NCBI GenBank assembly: GCA_965229685.1
Contig: OZ245920.1
Coordinates: 3,100,001-3,164,000, forward strand
Reading direction: 5' to 3'
From: Pacificispira sp033344895
GTDB taxonomy: Bacteria > Pseudomonadota > Alphaproteobacteria > UBA8366 > Aestuariispiraceae
Length of the DNA stretch: 64,000 nt
The notes below the pieces were generated by a model. The model worked only from the letters and a program-made list of their open reading frames with translations. It was not told where the DNA came from and ran no database searches. The stretch's first letter is position 1, and each line of letters begins with the position of its first letter. The position numbers and the translations under genes were made by a program. This document shows positions 43,525-53,311 of this stretch, one piece after another.

Positions 43525-45636
43525 TCAGTAGTCCAGGAAGCTGCGCAGTTTGCGGCTGCGGCTCGGGTGTTTCAGCTTCCGCAGTGCCTTCGCCTCGATC
43601 TGGCGGATACGTTCGCGGGTGACGCTGAACTGCTGACCGACCTCTTCCAGAGTATGGTCGGTATTCATGCCGATCCCGAAGCGCATGCGCAGCACACGCT
43701 CTTCGCGCGGCGTCAGCGAGGCCAGAACCCGCGTCGTCGTTTCGCGCAGGTTGGAATGGATCGCCGCATCGGACGGCAGGATCGCGTTCTTGTCCTCGAT
43801 GAAGTCGCCCAGATGGCTGTCTTCCTCGTCGCCGATCGGCGTTTCGAGGGAGATCGGCTCCTTCGCGATCTTCAGGACCTTGCGGACCTTCTCCAGCGGC
43901 ATGGCCAGTTTTTCGGCCAGTTCCTCCGGCGTCGGCTCACGACCGATCTCATGCAGCATCTGACGCGACGTGCGGACCAGCTTGTTGATCGTCTCGATCA
44001 TATGGACCGGGATACGGATCGTACGGGCCTGGTCGGCAATCGACCGGGTGATCGCCTGCCGAATCCACCAGGTGGCATAGGTCGAGAACTTGTAGCCGCG
44101 ACGGTATTCGAATTTATCAACCGCCTTCATCAGGCCGATATTGCCTTCCTGGATCAGGTCCAGGAACTGCAGGCCGCGGTTGGTGTATTTCTTGGCGATG
44201 GAGATGACGAGACGCAGGTTGGCCTCGACCATTTCCTTCTTCGCGCGGCTGGCCTCACGCTCGCCCTGCTGCACCGTCGAGGTGATGCGACGGAATTCGG
44301 GGATCGGCATGCCCGCTTCGTTGGCGATCTCGGAGATGCCGGCGCGCAGTTCTTCGACCTTCCCGGCATATTTCGCTGCGAACTTGGCCCAGTTGTTGGA
44401 CTTGTCCGCCATTTCCTCCAGCCAGTTCGGGTCGAGCTCGCGGCCGAAATAGCTGTTCAGGAACTCTTCGCGATCGATCTTGCAGTCCAGTGCCAGACGC
44501 AGCAGCTTGCCTTCCAGCGTGATCAGACTCTTGTTGATCTGATACAGTTCCTCGACCAGCTGTTCGATGCGGATATTGTTCAGCCGCACCTCGTCCATCA
44601 GCTGGATCAGTTCCTTGCGGTGTTTCTCATACGTGCGCTCGGTCGAGCGGGAGACCGCCTCGCCACGCTGCATGGTCGACACGCGCTTGTCCTGGGCGCG
44701 CTGAAGCTTGGCATAGGTCGCCGAAATATTCTCGAAGGTCTCCAGGACCGTCGGCTTCAGCGCCTGTTCCATGGCGGCGAGGGACATGTTGTTGTCTTCA
44801 TTGTCCTCGTCGTCGCCGTCTTCGCCATTGCCGGCCGTTTCGCCTTCGGCGCCGGCTTCCTTCTCTTCGGTGGCCTCGGCGGCAGGCTTTGCGGCGGGCT
44901 TGGCGGGTTTCGCTTCTTCCGCCATGGCGCCGTCGTCGCCATCCTCATCCCCGCCGTCTTCGTCCTCGTCGTCGGCCTTTTTCTGATTGCTCGCCTTGAC
45001 CTCTTCGACCTCACCAGCTTCCTCGTCGCCGGTTTCGATGTCGGCCATGTCGTCGGCATCCGGGCCGGAGGACATCGTCGCATCCAGATCGATGACGTCG
45101 CGCAGCAGAATCTGGGCCTCGACCAGCTGATCGTGCCAGTCGGTGATCGCACGCATGGTCAGCGGGCTTTCGCACAGCGCGCCGATCATCTTCTCGCGGC
45201 CGGCCTCGATGCGCTTGGCGATCGCGATTTCGCCTTCGCGGGACAGCAGCTCGACCGACCCCATTTCGCGCAGATACATCCGCACCGGATCGTCCGTGCG
45301 GCCGACCTCGTCATCTGAGATGTTGCCGGCATCGGAGGTGCTGGCTTCGGTGCCGCGCTCTTCGGCGGGGCGTGCTTCGTTGTCGCCTTCCTGCTCGTCA
45401 CCGTCGACAACATTGATGCCCATGTCGTTCAGCATGGTCATCACGTCTTCGATCTGCTCGGAAGACACCTGCTCCTGCGGCAGCGCCTCGTTCAGCTCGT
45501 CAATCGAGATGAAGCCGCGCTCCTTGCCTTTCTGGAGCAGTTTCTTAACCGCGGAATGGGAGTCCTCGAGGACCGGACCGTCGCCTTGTTCTTCGGTGTT
45601 CTCGGTCGCTTCGTTCGATTCCGCTTTGGTCGCCAT
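43525..45636 (-). CDS. rpoD: Housekeeping RNA polymerase sigma-70 factor
   Basis: 703 residues. N-terminal region 1.1 (VKKLLQKGKERGFISIDELNEALP), region 1.2 (DPVRMYLREMGSVELLSREGEIAIAKRIE), a long acidic, low-complexity insert at about residues 185-275 rich in D, E and A, region 2 (NIGLMKAVDKFEYRRGYKFSTYATWWIRQAITRSIADQARTIRIPVHM), region 3 and region 4 (VGQQFSVTRERIRQIEAKALRKLKHPSRSRKL). The directs most transcription in growing cells. It follows dnaG by 56 bp, the macromolecular-synthesis order, but no rpsU precedes dnaG here. Confidence 0.96.
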   Translation of the reverse strand: MATKAESNEATENTEEQGDGPVLEDSHSAVKKLLQKGKERGFISIDELNEALPQEQVSSEQIEDVMTMLNDMGINVVDGDEQEGDNEARPAEERGTEASTSDAGNISDDEVGRTDDPVRMYLREMGSVELLSREGEIAIAKRIEAGREKMIGALCESPLTMRAITDWHDQLVEAQILLRDVIDLDATMSSGPDADDMADIETGDEEAGEVEEVKASNQKKADDEDEDGGDEDGDDGAMAEEAKPAKPAAKPAAEATEEKEAGAEGETAGNGEDGDDEDNEDNNMSLAAMEQALKPTVLETFENISATYAKLQRAQDKRVSTMQRGEAVSRSTERTYEKHRKELIQLMDEVRLNNIRIEQLVEELYQINKSLITLEGKLLRLALDCKIDREEFLNSYFGRELDPNWLEEMADKSNNWAKFAAKYAGKVEELRAGISEIANEAGMPIPEFRRITSTVQQGEREASRAKKEMVEANLRLVISIAKKYTNRGLQFLDLIQEGNIGLMKAVDKFEYRRGYKFSTYATWWIRQAITRSIADQARTIRIPVHMIETINKLVRTSRQMLHEIGREPTPEELAEKLAMPLEKVRKVLKIAKEPISLETPIGDEEDSHLGDFIEDKNAILPSDAAIHSNLRETTTRVLASLTPREERVLRMRFGIGMNTDHTLEEVGQQFSVTRERIRQIEAKALRKLKHPSRSRKLRSFLDY

Positions 45637-45692
45637 ATTGCCCGTTTTCCTTCCAACGCCGCCGCACCGCCCGTGAGCGCAGCCGCTGTAGA

Positions 45693-47594
45693 TCAGTAAT
45701 CTTCGCCGTCGTCCGACAGCCCGGCGCCGATCCGGCCTTCGCCGTCCTCGACCGAGCGCCGAAGCGCTTCCAACCGCAGGTCCCGCTTGTCTGCCGCAGC
45801 GCCTTCCTCCCCCGGAAGGCGTCCGGCCGTTCGGTATTCCCCCAACAAAACCGACTGCTGTCCGATCAGCAGTATGTGTTCCAACAACCGCAGGGCATCT
45901 GCCGTTTCGGCAGTCGCCTTGGCCTGCGGCGCCAGTCGGAACACATCCGGATGGGTAACAGCAGACAAAGGCGCTTCCACCCCACCTGCGATCAAGTGGT
46001 GCGTAAGCGCCTCCGGGTCAAGCGTATCGCCCGCTAGGGCGCGTTTTTGGAGTTCCGCGCGCAGCTTGTCAAGGTCGGGGTCGAAGGCAATTGCATCCAG
46101 GGCCTCGTCAAACTCCGGAATCAGCACCGGGTGATTGACCAAAGTGGCCAGAACGATCTCCTGTCGACGACGGACCAGCCGCTTGCCCGCAGTCTCCAGA
46201 AGCTTGCGGCCGAAAGGCTGTTCAGCCTGCGGCCCACGGGCATCGTTGCGTGTGGCACGCATCTCCCGGATGGCCTGACGGCGCGTCTGCTTCAGACGGG
46301 TCTGGCTGTGCCGGCGGTGCAGTTGAAACAGCTTGTCGCGGAAGGATCGTTGATATTCCTTGCGGACCAGCTCGTCCTGAATTCCGCCGATCAGCTGAAA
46401 CAGGTCGGCTTCCAGACGTGCGCGGCGCTCCGGCGTGTTGAGGCGCACCCCATCGCTTTCCGTCTCGAACAGGAAGTCCGAAAGCGGCTGAGCCTGCTTG
46501 ATCAGTTCGTTCATCTCCCGCACTCCGCCCGGACCGTTGACTAGGCTGTCGGGGTCGTCGCCTTCCGGCATGAAGGCGAAGGACAGGCTCTTGCCCGGTT
46601 TCAGGCCCGGCAGGGCGCGCTCCCCGGCGCGGATCGCGGCCTTCTGCCCGGCGACATCGCCGTCCAGGCAGAGGACGGGCTCGTCGTGGAAGCGCCACAG
46701 CTCGGCAATCTGGTGTTCCGTCACTGCGGTTCCCAAAGGCGCGACCGCGGAAACAAACCCGGCCTGCCAAAGGGCGATGACATCCATATAGCCTTCGACC
46801 ACCAGCAGCGGCTCGCCCTGACGCGCCGGTTCCCGGGCGCGCTCCAGGTTGTAGAGCGTGCGCGACTTGTCGAAGAGGGGCGTATCCGGGGAGTTGATGT
46901 ATTTTCCGACCCCGATCGCCTTGGCGTCGCCCATGAACCGCCCGCCGAAGGCGATGGGCCGACCGCGCCGGTCGTTGATCGGGAACATGATGCGGTTGCG
47001 GAACAGGGGATAGGGGCTTCGGCCGTCATCGGGCTTGCGGTACAGGCCGGCCTCGATCAGCTGCGGCATCTCGATGCCCTGCTCCTTCGCCGCTGCCGCC
47101 AGCGATTCGCGATCATCCGGCGCATAGCCCAGGCCGAAAGTCTCGATCGTCAGCGCCTCCAGCCCGCGCCCTTTCAGATAGTCCCGTGCCTCTCGCCCGG
47201 CCGGCGCATCAAGCTGTCTTGCGTACCAGGTCGCGGCAAAGGCGACGACTTCGGTGAGGTCCTTGCGCTTTTCCTCGCGGCGGCGCTCCTCCGGCGAGGA
47301 TTTCGGCACCTCCATTCCGGCCAATCCCGCCAGGGTCTCGACCGCTTCCGGGAAGCTCAGCCCCTCGACCTGCATCAGCCAGGAGAAATGGTCGCCGTGC
47401 TCCCCCGACGCGAAGCAGTGATAGAAGCCCTTGTCGTCCTTCACATGAAAGGATGGGGTCTTCTCATTGGTGAAGGGCGACAGGCCCCACCAGTCATCGC
47501 GGGCGCGCTGCTTCAACTGCACCCGGCGGCCGACCAGCTGTGTCAGCGGCACGCGGGCGCGGATCTCATCCAGAAAGTTCTGCTGAAACGCCAT
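45693..47594 (-). CDS. dnaG: DNA primase
   Basis: 633 residues. The N-terminal domain has GLSPFTNEKTPSFHVKDD and GFYHCFASGEHGD, where the CHC2 zinc ligands of E. coli (CPFH ... CFGC) are S39, T42, C60 and S63; three of four are replaced, as in many alphaproteobacteria. The TOPRIM domain is intact: ALWQAGFVSAVAPLGTAVTEHQI, VLCLDGDVAGQKAAIRAGERALPGL (DGDxAG). The C-terminal helicase-binding region is present. It makes RNA primers at the replication fork. Operon with rpoD. Confidence 0.95.
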   Translation of the reverse strand: MAFQQNFLDEIRARVPLTQLVGRRVQLKQRARDDWWGLSPFTNEKTPSFHVKDDKGFYHCFASGEHGDHFSWLMQVEGLSFPEAVETLAGLAGMEVPKSSPEERRREEKRKDLTEVVAFAATWYARQLDAPAGREARDYLKGRGLEALTIETFGLGYAPDDRESLAAAAKEQGIEMPQLIEAGLYRKPDDGRSPYPLFRNRIMFPINDRRGRPIAFGGRFMGDAKAIGVGKYINSPDTPLFDKSRTLYNLERAREPARQGEPLLVVEGYMDVIALWQAGFVSAVAPLGTAVTEHQIAELWRFHDEPVLCLDGDVAGQKAAIRAGERALPGLKPGKSLSFAFMPEGDDPDSLVNGPGGVREMNELIKQAQPLSDFLFETESDGVRLNTPERRARLEADLFQLIGGIQDELVRKEYQRSFRDKLFQLHRRHSQTRLKQTRRQAIREMRATRNDARGPQAEQPFGRKLLETAGKRLVRRRQEIVLATLVNHPVLIPEFDEALDAIAFDPDLDKLRAELQKRALAGDTLDPEALTHHLIAGGVEAPLSAVTHPDVFRLAPQAKATAETADALRLLEHILLIGQQSVLLGEYRTAGRLPGEEGAAADKRDLRLEALRRSVEDGEGRIGAGLSDDGEDY

Positions 47595-47853
47595 GGCGAG
47601 TAAGGGACCGTCAATCCTGATTGGCGCGCCGGAACGCGGTCGCGCAGCCTATCGGTTGCCAGGAGATTCGTCACCTGCCGTTCCCCGGCGGATGCGCGGC
47701 GCAGTCTAGCATGGAAGATCCGGCCGCGTCACGGACTCGTCATCCAACGCGGGCGGGCATGGGCCGGCGTGAATGTCGCGTCGCCCCTCAATAGCATCTT
47801 GCCCATTCCGGACGCCCCGACTAAATTGCGCCCCATCGTGACACGGACGCGAT

Positions 47854-47930
47854 TGGGGCGTGGCGAAGTGGTCTAACGCACCGGTTTTTGGTACCGGCAT
47901 TCCTAGGTTCGAATCCTAGCGCCCCAGCCA
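47854..47930 (+). tRNA. tRNA-Gln (TTG)
   Basis: 77 nt with encoded CCA. Acceptor TGGGGCG/CGCCCCA, D-arm beginning TGGCGAAGTGGTCTAACGCA, anticodon arm CCGGT-TTTTGGT-ACCGG with anticodon TTG, T-arm CTAGGTTCGAATCCTAG. Acceptor opens with U1-A72, typical for glutamine tRNA. Divergent from dnaG, 260 bp away. Confidence 0.95.
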
Positions 47931-48008
47931 TTCTTTTCTTCCAATCCATCCCGCTTCCAGCATGCTGCGCCGGTCTTTCGCGGTTGCCGAAGTGCGTTCC
48001 TTGCGCCG

Positions 48009-49634
48009 TCAGTCGCCGCAGCCGATCTGGATGGTCTGGGCGGGATAGCCGGCCTCGTCCTCGACATAGAGGCTGCGCAGGTCCGTTTCGCCGGTACATT
48101 GCCAGTTGACGGTGAAGTCCTTGCCGCAGCCGCCGGCGGGATCGCCCAGCCGATAGACGTCGATCGAGTATTCGCACTGCTCCTTCCCCAGGCAGTCGCT
48201 GGTCACGGAAGCGGTCGCATTGCCCTCGACCGCGCCGCAATTGGCGCCATAGGTCGCCGACACGGCAGTAATCCCGGTGCGCGCCTCGGCTTTGGCCCGG
48301 ACGGCTTCCGGCGCAAAATGGCTCAGCAGTTCCTGGGGCAGATAATCGGTCGGGACGGCGATTCCGAGATCCGAGTGCAGGATGCGCCCGGCCAGGAAGC
48401 GGCCGGCAATGTCCATGCCGCTGTCCTTCAGATGCACGACGTCGATGAAATGCCGCTGCCGCTCCTCCATACCGGACGGATAGAGCATCGACGTGTTGTA
48501 GTAGGAGGCATTCCGCCCGGCCTGCCGCAGTTCCTCGACATAGGATTCGACCTCAATCGCCCCCATCGCATAGACGTAGTACATGGCCGGATTGTAGGTC
48601 GACTTGTTGCAGGGTTGGTCGGCAACCGCGGCGATCGTCTCGTCATAGCGCTTCGCCAATGCCTCGCGGCGCGCGGAATACAGGTCGGTTCCGGCCTGAT
48701 GATAATAGTCGCTCCACAGGTTGTTGACCTGATGGGTCGAAGGCTGCGTCGACAGAATCACGTTGGCGTCGGAGAACCGATTGGCAATCATGCGGTGCGC
48801 CTTGACATAGAACTCCACCATGCGCGGCGCGTCCCCGACCCTGGCGTCCGGGTTGATGACGCCGCGATAGGCGGCTTCGGTATTGTGGTCGTCGTAAGTC
48901 TGCGTGTTCTCGATATACTGCTCACCGGAAATCTTCCGGACGGCGTGACTGTATTTCAGCAGCTCGTTGTAGAACGCGCCGCGATAGAAGGGCGGGTTGG
49001 TGTTGTTCAGCAGATACCCCTCGATATAGGACTTCATCACCGCGAAATACATCGGGTTCCCCGCCCCCTGCGCATAGCCGCAGCCGACGCTGGCGTCATT
49101 GAACCCGTCCCAGACGACCACCCAGTCCGGATCGAAGGCTTCGCCGTACAGGTCGAGCGCGATGGCCTGCTGATAGGCGATGTAGCTGCCCATCCCCAGG
49201 TTGACGACGGTGTATTTGTAATCGTCCTGAGCCGCGTTCAGGTAATGCTCCATCCGGCCGGCGACGGTGGTGTCGCCACGGGTCGCCCCGACGCCCCAGG
49301 CGGCCGACCCGCCGGTGAACAGAACGACCTTCTCATTCGGCGCCTTCTGATACGGCTTGGCGAAATCGAACTCCCGGTCATCGCGAAAACCGATGGAATT
49401 GGTCGTCACCTCGGCGGGAATGTGCTCCCCGGTATAGGTATCGGTCCAGCCGGTATAGGTCTGAGCGACCGTGGTGAACATGATATAGGGCTGGAAACGC
49501 TGCCAAAGCGCGTTCGCCGGGACCTCGAGATCGTCGCGAAAATAGCGGTAGTAGCCTTCCACCGCCGCCAGCGGCAGGACGATCAGCATCGCGTTGACCA
49601 GGATGACGGCCAGAATGGATTTGTATTGGCTCAT
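48009..49634 (-). CDS. SGNH/GDSL-like hydrolase with C-terminal lectin-like domain
   Basis: 541 residues from ATG 49634. An N-terminal membrane anchor (ILAVILVNAMLIVLPLAAVEG) leads to a periplasmic SGNH domain: block I VVLFTGGSAAWGVGA (Ser110), and block V FIDVVHLKDSGMDIAG (Asp and His). Such membrane-anchored SGNH proteins often act on acylated glycans. The last about 90 residues (ITAVSATYGANCG onward, with CLGKEQCEY, LGDPAGGCGKDF and VNWQCTG) contain six to eight spaced cysteines in the pattern of galactose/rhamnose-binding (SUEL) lectins. It lies 4 bp after the methyltransferase-like gene. Confidence 0.7.
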   Translation of the reverse strand: MSQYKSILAVILVNAMLIVLPLAAVEGYYRYFRDDLEVPANALWQRFQPYIMFTTVAQTYTGWTDTYTGEHIPAEVTTNSIGFRDDREFDFAKPYQKAPNEKVVLFTGGSAAWGVGATRGDTTVAGRMEHYLNAAQDDYKYTVVNLGMGSYIAYQQAIALDLYGEAFDPDWVVVWDGFNDASVGCGYAQGAGNPMYFAVMKSYIEGYLLNNTNPPFYRGAFYNELLKYSHAVRKISGEQYIENTQTYDDHNTEAAYRGVINPDARVGDAPRMVEFYVKAHRMIANRFSDANVILSTQPSTHQVNNLWSDYYHQAGTDLYSARREALAKRYDETIAAVADQPCNKSTYNPAMYYVYAMGAIEVESYVEELRQAGRNASYYNTSMLYPSGMEERQRHFIDVVHLKDSGMDIAGRFLAGRILHSDLGIAVPTDYLPQELLSHFAPEAVRAKAEARTGITAVSATYGANCGAVEGNATASVTSDCLGKEQCEYSIDVYRLGDPAGGCGKDFTVNWQCTGETDLRSLYVEDEAGYPAQTIQIGCGD

Positions 49635-49638
49635 GATC

Positions 49639-51144
49639 TCAAATCTCGCTTTCGGCGGGGCGAACACGCATTTCCGTTAATGAGGCACGATTCGGCGGCA
49701 CGTCGGTCAGGCTGCTGCCGGGACGGAACCGATTGGGTGAATTCCGGACCAGCAGTTCGATGGCCGTCCCATCGCCCTCCCTCGCCACTATAGCCGGTTC
49801 GATCCGCGCGGAGGCCGTCAGACCGCCATCCGTGCTTCGGATCTCGGTGACACAATGAACATCGTTGCAGGCGATGGTCAGCGCCTCCGCCACCCCGGGC
49901 TTCACGTCCAGAATATCGAACTCAACGACATATTCGATACCCGGCTTCAGCGACATCAGGACCGTGGAACGGTCGCGCGGCCCGAGATAGCGCCAACGCT
50001 GACCCAGCCGGTTTGACAGGGCGATCCCCCATTCGACACCGAAGAAGTCCTCCCCGGCCAGATCGATGGTGCCCTCGGCAACCGGGATCGGTCGGGATGT
50101 TTGATAGGCGGACAGCAGGATCTCCCGAACACGATCAAGGTAACGGCAGACCAGATCCGCGCGCGGCACCGTTCCTTCGAAGTCAAAGGCAAGGTTCCGG
50201 ATCTCCGTTGCGCACCGGTCGCCCAGCCTTGTCGCCACCAAAAGACAGAACTCCTCGTCGACCGCATGACGGTGGATCGGCGTAAATGCGGGACCGGGAC
50301 CCGACCGGCCGACATCCTGTCCGGCAAAATAGGCCGGGTACCGCTTGACCAGGGATGGATCGGATCCGTCGCCCGACCCGAAATCAGCGGCATCCAGAGG
50401 CATCCTGAAGGGCGCGTCGTGTCGTTTCGCCAGGACGGCGACAATCCCGATATCCCGTCCCCGGACCTGACGCGTTACCCAGGGCGCCCACATCCGGCTG
50501 CTGTAGTAGGCCGCCTGGATATCATAGACGCGATAGTCGCCGCCTGACGGCAGATCGCTCTCTATCCCGCCGTCTACTTCGACATAATCATTGGCCTTGG
50601 CCAGTTGCCAGAACAGCTTCGGCGTGTAGGTGAAGAAACCATGGGTCAGATACCCGCTGTTCGGCAGTTCATGAACCATCAGGCCGCCCGGCCGGCAAAG
50701 GTCGTGCATGACCTTGAACGCATTGAACTGGTTCAGAACATGTTCGGTCGTGCCGAGATTGGTCACCAGACCGTACTGCCCTCGATGTTCCTCCGGGACG
50801 CTGTCGAAATTGAGGTCCAGCGCCACCGTGTCCGGATCATCGTCGAGGTCGAAACCGGCATACCTGGCGCCGATGGCATGCCACAGCAGTCGGGAATTGG
50901 GCTGGTCCGGCGCCTGGTGGTGGATGTCGCCATGGGCGACGTCACCCTGACGGGTTTTCAGGGCGGCGATGTCGAAGTCATCGGATGCATCAAAGGCGGA
51001 CAGGAATTCCGGCAGGATCGGGCTGGTCAACAGCCTGTGCCCCAGTTGCTGATTTCCAATTTCGGCAACGGAGTCGATCCGGTCCAGATTCCCCGAGCGT
51101 TTGAGATCCAGCAACCGTTGAATGAATTCGCGCCCGAGCCCCAT
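49639..51144 (-). CDS. Class I methyltransferase-like protein with C-terminal beta domain
   Basis: 501 residues. Residues about 85-160 resemble a SAM-dependent methyltransferase core: YAGFDLDDDPDTVALDLNFDSVPEEHRGQYGLVTNLGTTEHVLNQFNAF followed by MHDLCRPGGLMVHELPNSGY, although the GxGxG SAM loop is not clear. The C-terminal third (FGVEWGIALSNRLGQRWRYLG onward) looks like a beta-rich carbohydrate-binding or structural domain. It may work with the adjacent SGNH gene in modifying a surface glycan. Function inferred only from these hints. Confidence 0.5.
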   Translation of the reverse strand: MGLGREFIQRLLDLKRSGNLDRIDSVAEIGNQQLGHRLLTSPILPEFLSAFDASDDFDIAALKTRQGDVAHGDIHHQAPDQPNSRLLWHAIGARYAGFDLDDDPDTVALDLNFDSVPEEHRGQYGLVTNLGTTEHVLNQFNAFKVMHDLCRPGGLMVHELPNSGYLTHGFFTYTPKLFWQLAKANDYVEVDGGIESDLPSGGDYRVYDIQAAYYSSRMWAPWVTRQVRGRDIGIVAVLAKRHDAPFRMPLDAADFGSGDGSDPSLVKRYPAYFAGQDVGRSGPGPAFTPIHRHAVDEEFCLLVATRLGDRCATEIRNLAFDFEGTVPRADLVCRYLDRVREILLSAYQTSRPIPVAEGTIDLAGEDFFGVEWGIALSNRLGQRWRYLGPRDRSTVLMSLKPGIEYVVEFDILDVKPGVAEALTIACNDVHCVTEIRSTDGGLTASARIEPAIVAREGDGTAIELLVRNSPNRFRPGSSLTDVPPNRASLTEMRVRPAESEI

Positions 51145-51451
51145 AACCGTCAGTCTTCCCTTCCCATGGCACGGTCCAGCCCCCTGCGGCGCCGCGCCCG
51201 AACGACATGCCGGTTATATTGAAATGGCATAAGACGGTAAAGCGCGGGCACCCTGGGAGCACCAAGGGGCAGGCAGGAAATCGGAACAAGGCAGAGGCCG
51301 CCGCCAGAGGGCATCAGGACATCGCTTCCAATGACGGTGAAAAACTCGCCTCGTCGCAGGGCTGTTCAATCGATATTCGCGCATTGCCCCCTGTCGCAAA
51401 GAAAACGGGCGGCCCGAAGACCGCCCGTTTCCGTCAATCCGATCCCAGGGA
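51145..51451. other. Intergenic region between methyltransferase-like gene and peptide-binding protein gene
   Basis: 307 bp without a supported gene. The right half holds the terminator for the binding-protein gene (51403-51430); the left half should hold the promoter for the gene at 51144. No other feature seen. Confidence 0.5.
51403..51430 (-). terminator. Intrinsic terminator after the peptide-binding protein gene
   Basis: AAACGGGCGG and CCGCCCGTTT pair perfectly (10 bp) around an 8-nt loop; on the minus strand the hairpin is followed by TTTTCTTT. It lies 22 bp past the stop codon at 51452. Confidence 0.85.
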
Positions 51452-53008
51452 TCAGGCGAAGGACCAGCGCTCCATCCAGCGCTCGCCATCCAGATCCCAG
51501 TTGGATCCGAAGTCGCCATGCACGACCTTGTCGGAGGTCGCGAAGACATAGGATGCGAACATCGGAACGATGACGCCGCCGTCATTGTGCAGGATTTCCT
51601 GCATCTCGTAATACATGGCGCGACGGGTATCGTCGTTCAGTTCCGCCCGGGCCTGGACCAGCAGTTCATCGAACCGCTCGTTCGACCAGAAGGTGTCGTT
51701 CCAGTCGACGCCGGTCTTGTAAGCGGTTGCGAACATCTGGTCTTCGACCGGGCGGCCGCTCCAGTAGACCGCGGTGAACGGCTTCTTCATCCAGACATCG
51801 GCCCAGTAGCCGTCATTCGGCTCCCGCACCGGGGTCAGGTCGATGCCGCAATCCTTGGCGGAGTTCTGGTACAGGACCGCCGCGTCGACCGCGCCGGGGA
51901 AAGCCGCATCGGCCGCCGACAGGTTGACCTTCAAGCCGTCCAGTCCGGCCTTCTTCAGGTGGAACCTGGCCTTGTCCGGATCGTATTCGCGCTGCGGCAG
52001 ATCCTTGTTGAAGTAACGCTGACCCTGGCCGATCGGGTGGTCGTTGCCGACCACGCCATAGCCGAACAGGATCTTGTCGACCATCTCCTGTCGGTTGATG
52101 CCGTATTTCAGCGCCAGACGAACGTTGACGTCATCATAGGGCGCCGTGTTGCAGGACATGGCGAAGGTGAAATGCTGCGTGCCCGCAACCGAGTGGATGT
52201 TGATGCCCGACTTTCGCGCCAGCAGACCGACGGTTTTCAGATCGAGACGGTCGATGGCATCGACCTCACCCGAGACCAGCGCCGTCGTCCGGGCGTTGAG
52301 ATCGACCAGAGCCAGCATCTCGACGGCATCGAAATGGGCCGCGTTTTCTTTCCAGTAGTTTTCGTTGCGGTCGAAATACGCCGAAACCCCGGGGTTGAAT
52401 TCACGCAGCTTGTACGGTCCGCAACCGTCTCCGGATTCCCAATCCAGCTTTCCATCCTTCGCCGGACAGATCGACAGGTGGTAATCGCTGAGCACGAAGG
52501 GGAAGTCCGCATTGCCGCCGTCCAGCTTGAACGTCACCGTATGCGGGTCGTCGGCGGTCATTTCGATGATCGAGGCCACGATCGGTTTCGCCGCCGAGGT
52601 GGATGCTTCGCCCCGGTGATGATTGAGCGACGCGATCACGTCCTCCGCACCGAAGCTCTTGCCGCTGTGATAGGTCACACCCTGGCGCAGTTTGAACGTC
52701 CAGACCGCGGCATCAGCGGAGGCTTCCCAGCTTTCCGCCAGGCCCGGCTGCAGCGAGCCATCGGCCCCGACTTCCGTCAGGTATCCGTGAATCCCGAACA
52801 GCAATGCGATGGTAAAACCATTCTCGGAATGCCCCGGATCGAGTGAGTCGGATGTCTGACCATGGGCCTTGCCCATGCGCATGACCCCACCCTTCTTCGG
52901 TGCCGCCATGGCGGATTTGCCACCTACAAGGCTGGCCGCGACACCGGTCGCCGCACTGGCCTGCAGAAAATGTCGTCTGTTGAGCCCCGTTTGGATCAAG
53001 TTTTTCAT
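51452..53008 (-). CDS. Peptide/nickel-type ABC transporter substrate-binding protein (Tat-exported), paralogue 1
   Basis: 518 residues. A Tat signal is present: NRRHFLQASAATGVAASLVGGKSAMAA. The mature protein is an SBP family 5 (DppA/OppA) protein: MGKAHGQTSDSLDPGHSENGF, SWEASADAAVWTFKLRQGVTYHSGKSF, GCGPYKLREFNPGV, VRLALKYGINRQEMVDKILFGYG. It should bind a peptide or similar nitrogen compound in the periplasm for the DppBC-ATPase system. Its paralogue at 57222 begins the same transporter cluster. It stands at the downstream end, about 300 bp after the ATPase gene, so it may have its own promoter. Confidence 0.85.
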   Translation of the reverse strand: MKNLIQTGLNRRHFLQASAATGVAASLVGGKSAMAAPKKGGVMRMGKAHGQTSDSLDPGHSENGFTIALLFGIHGYLTEVGADGSLQPGLAESWEASADAAVWTFKLRQGVTYHSGKSFGAEDVIASLNHHRGEASTSAAKPIVASIIEMTADDPHTVTFKLDGGNADFPFVLSDYHLSICPAKDGKLDWESGDGCGPYKLREFNPGVSAYFDRNENYWKENAAHFDAVEMLALVDLNARTTALVSGEVDAIDRLDLKTVGLLARKSGINIHSVAGTQHFTFAMSCNTAPYDDVNVRLALKYGINRQEMVDKILFGYGVVGNDHPIGQGQRYFNKDLPQREYDPDKARFHLKKAGLDGLKVNLSAADAAFPGAVDAAVLYQNSAKDCGIDLTPVREPNDGYWADVWMKKPFTAVYWSGRPVEDQMFATAYKTGVDWNDTFWSNERFDELLVQARAELNDDTRRAMYYEMQEILHNDGGVIVPMFASYVFATSDKVVHGDFGSNWDLDGERWMERWSFA

Positions 53009-53311
53009 GTGCCTGTCTCTCCTGTTTTGGTCATTACACGCTGGTGGCTATACTCGACGCGCGGTTTCAACGGGGGATGAAACCGCCCCGGTTTTCGGGT
53101 CCTTTTAACGTTCTGTCGTACCGCCCTGCGTGACGAAGATCGGCATCTGCCGGATATCCCAGGCCTGCATGCGCAGCCGGTCGGATCCACCCCGTCAGAA
53201 ACACCTTCGGGCGTCATGCCCCTCCGTCGCGGGAAGTGTAACCGCGGCAGCGCATTAGGCCAAACGCTGATATCAATATCTTTTCTGATCGGATCGAAAA
53301 CTATGATCGCG
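53009..53311. other. Intergenic region upstream of SBP paralogue 1
   Basis: 303 bp without a supported gene. CAGGAGAG lies 10 bp before the 53008 start codon. No strong hairpin or operator seen. Confidence 0.45.
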
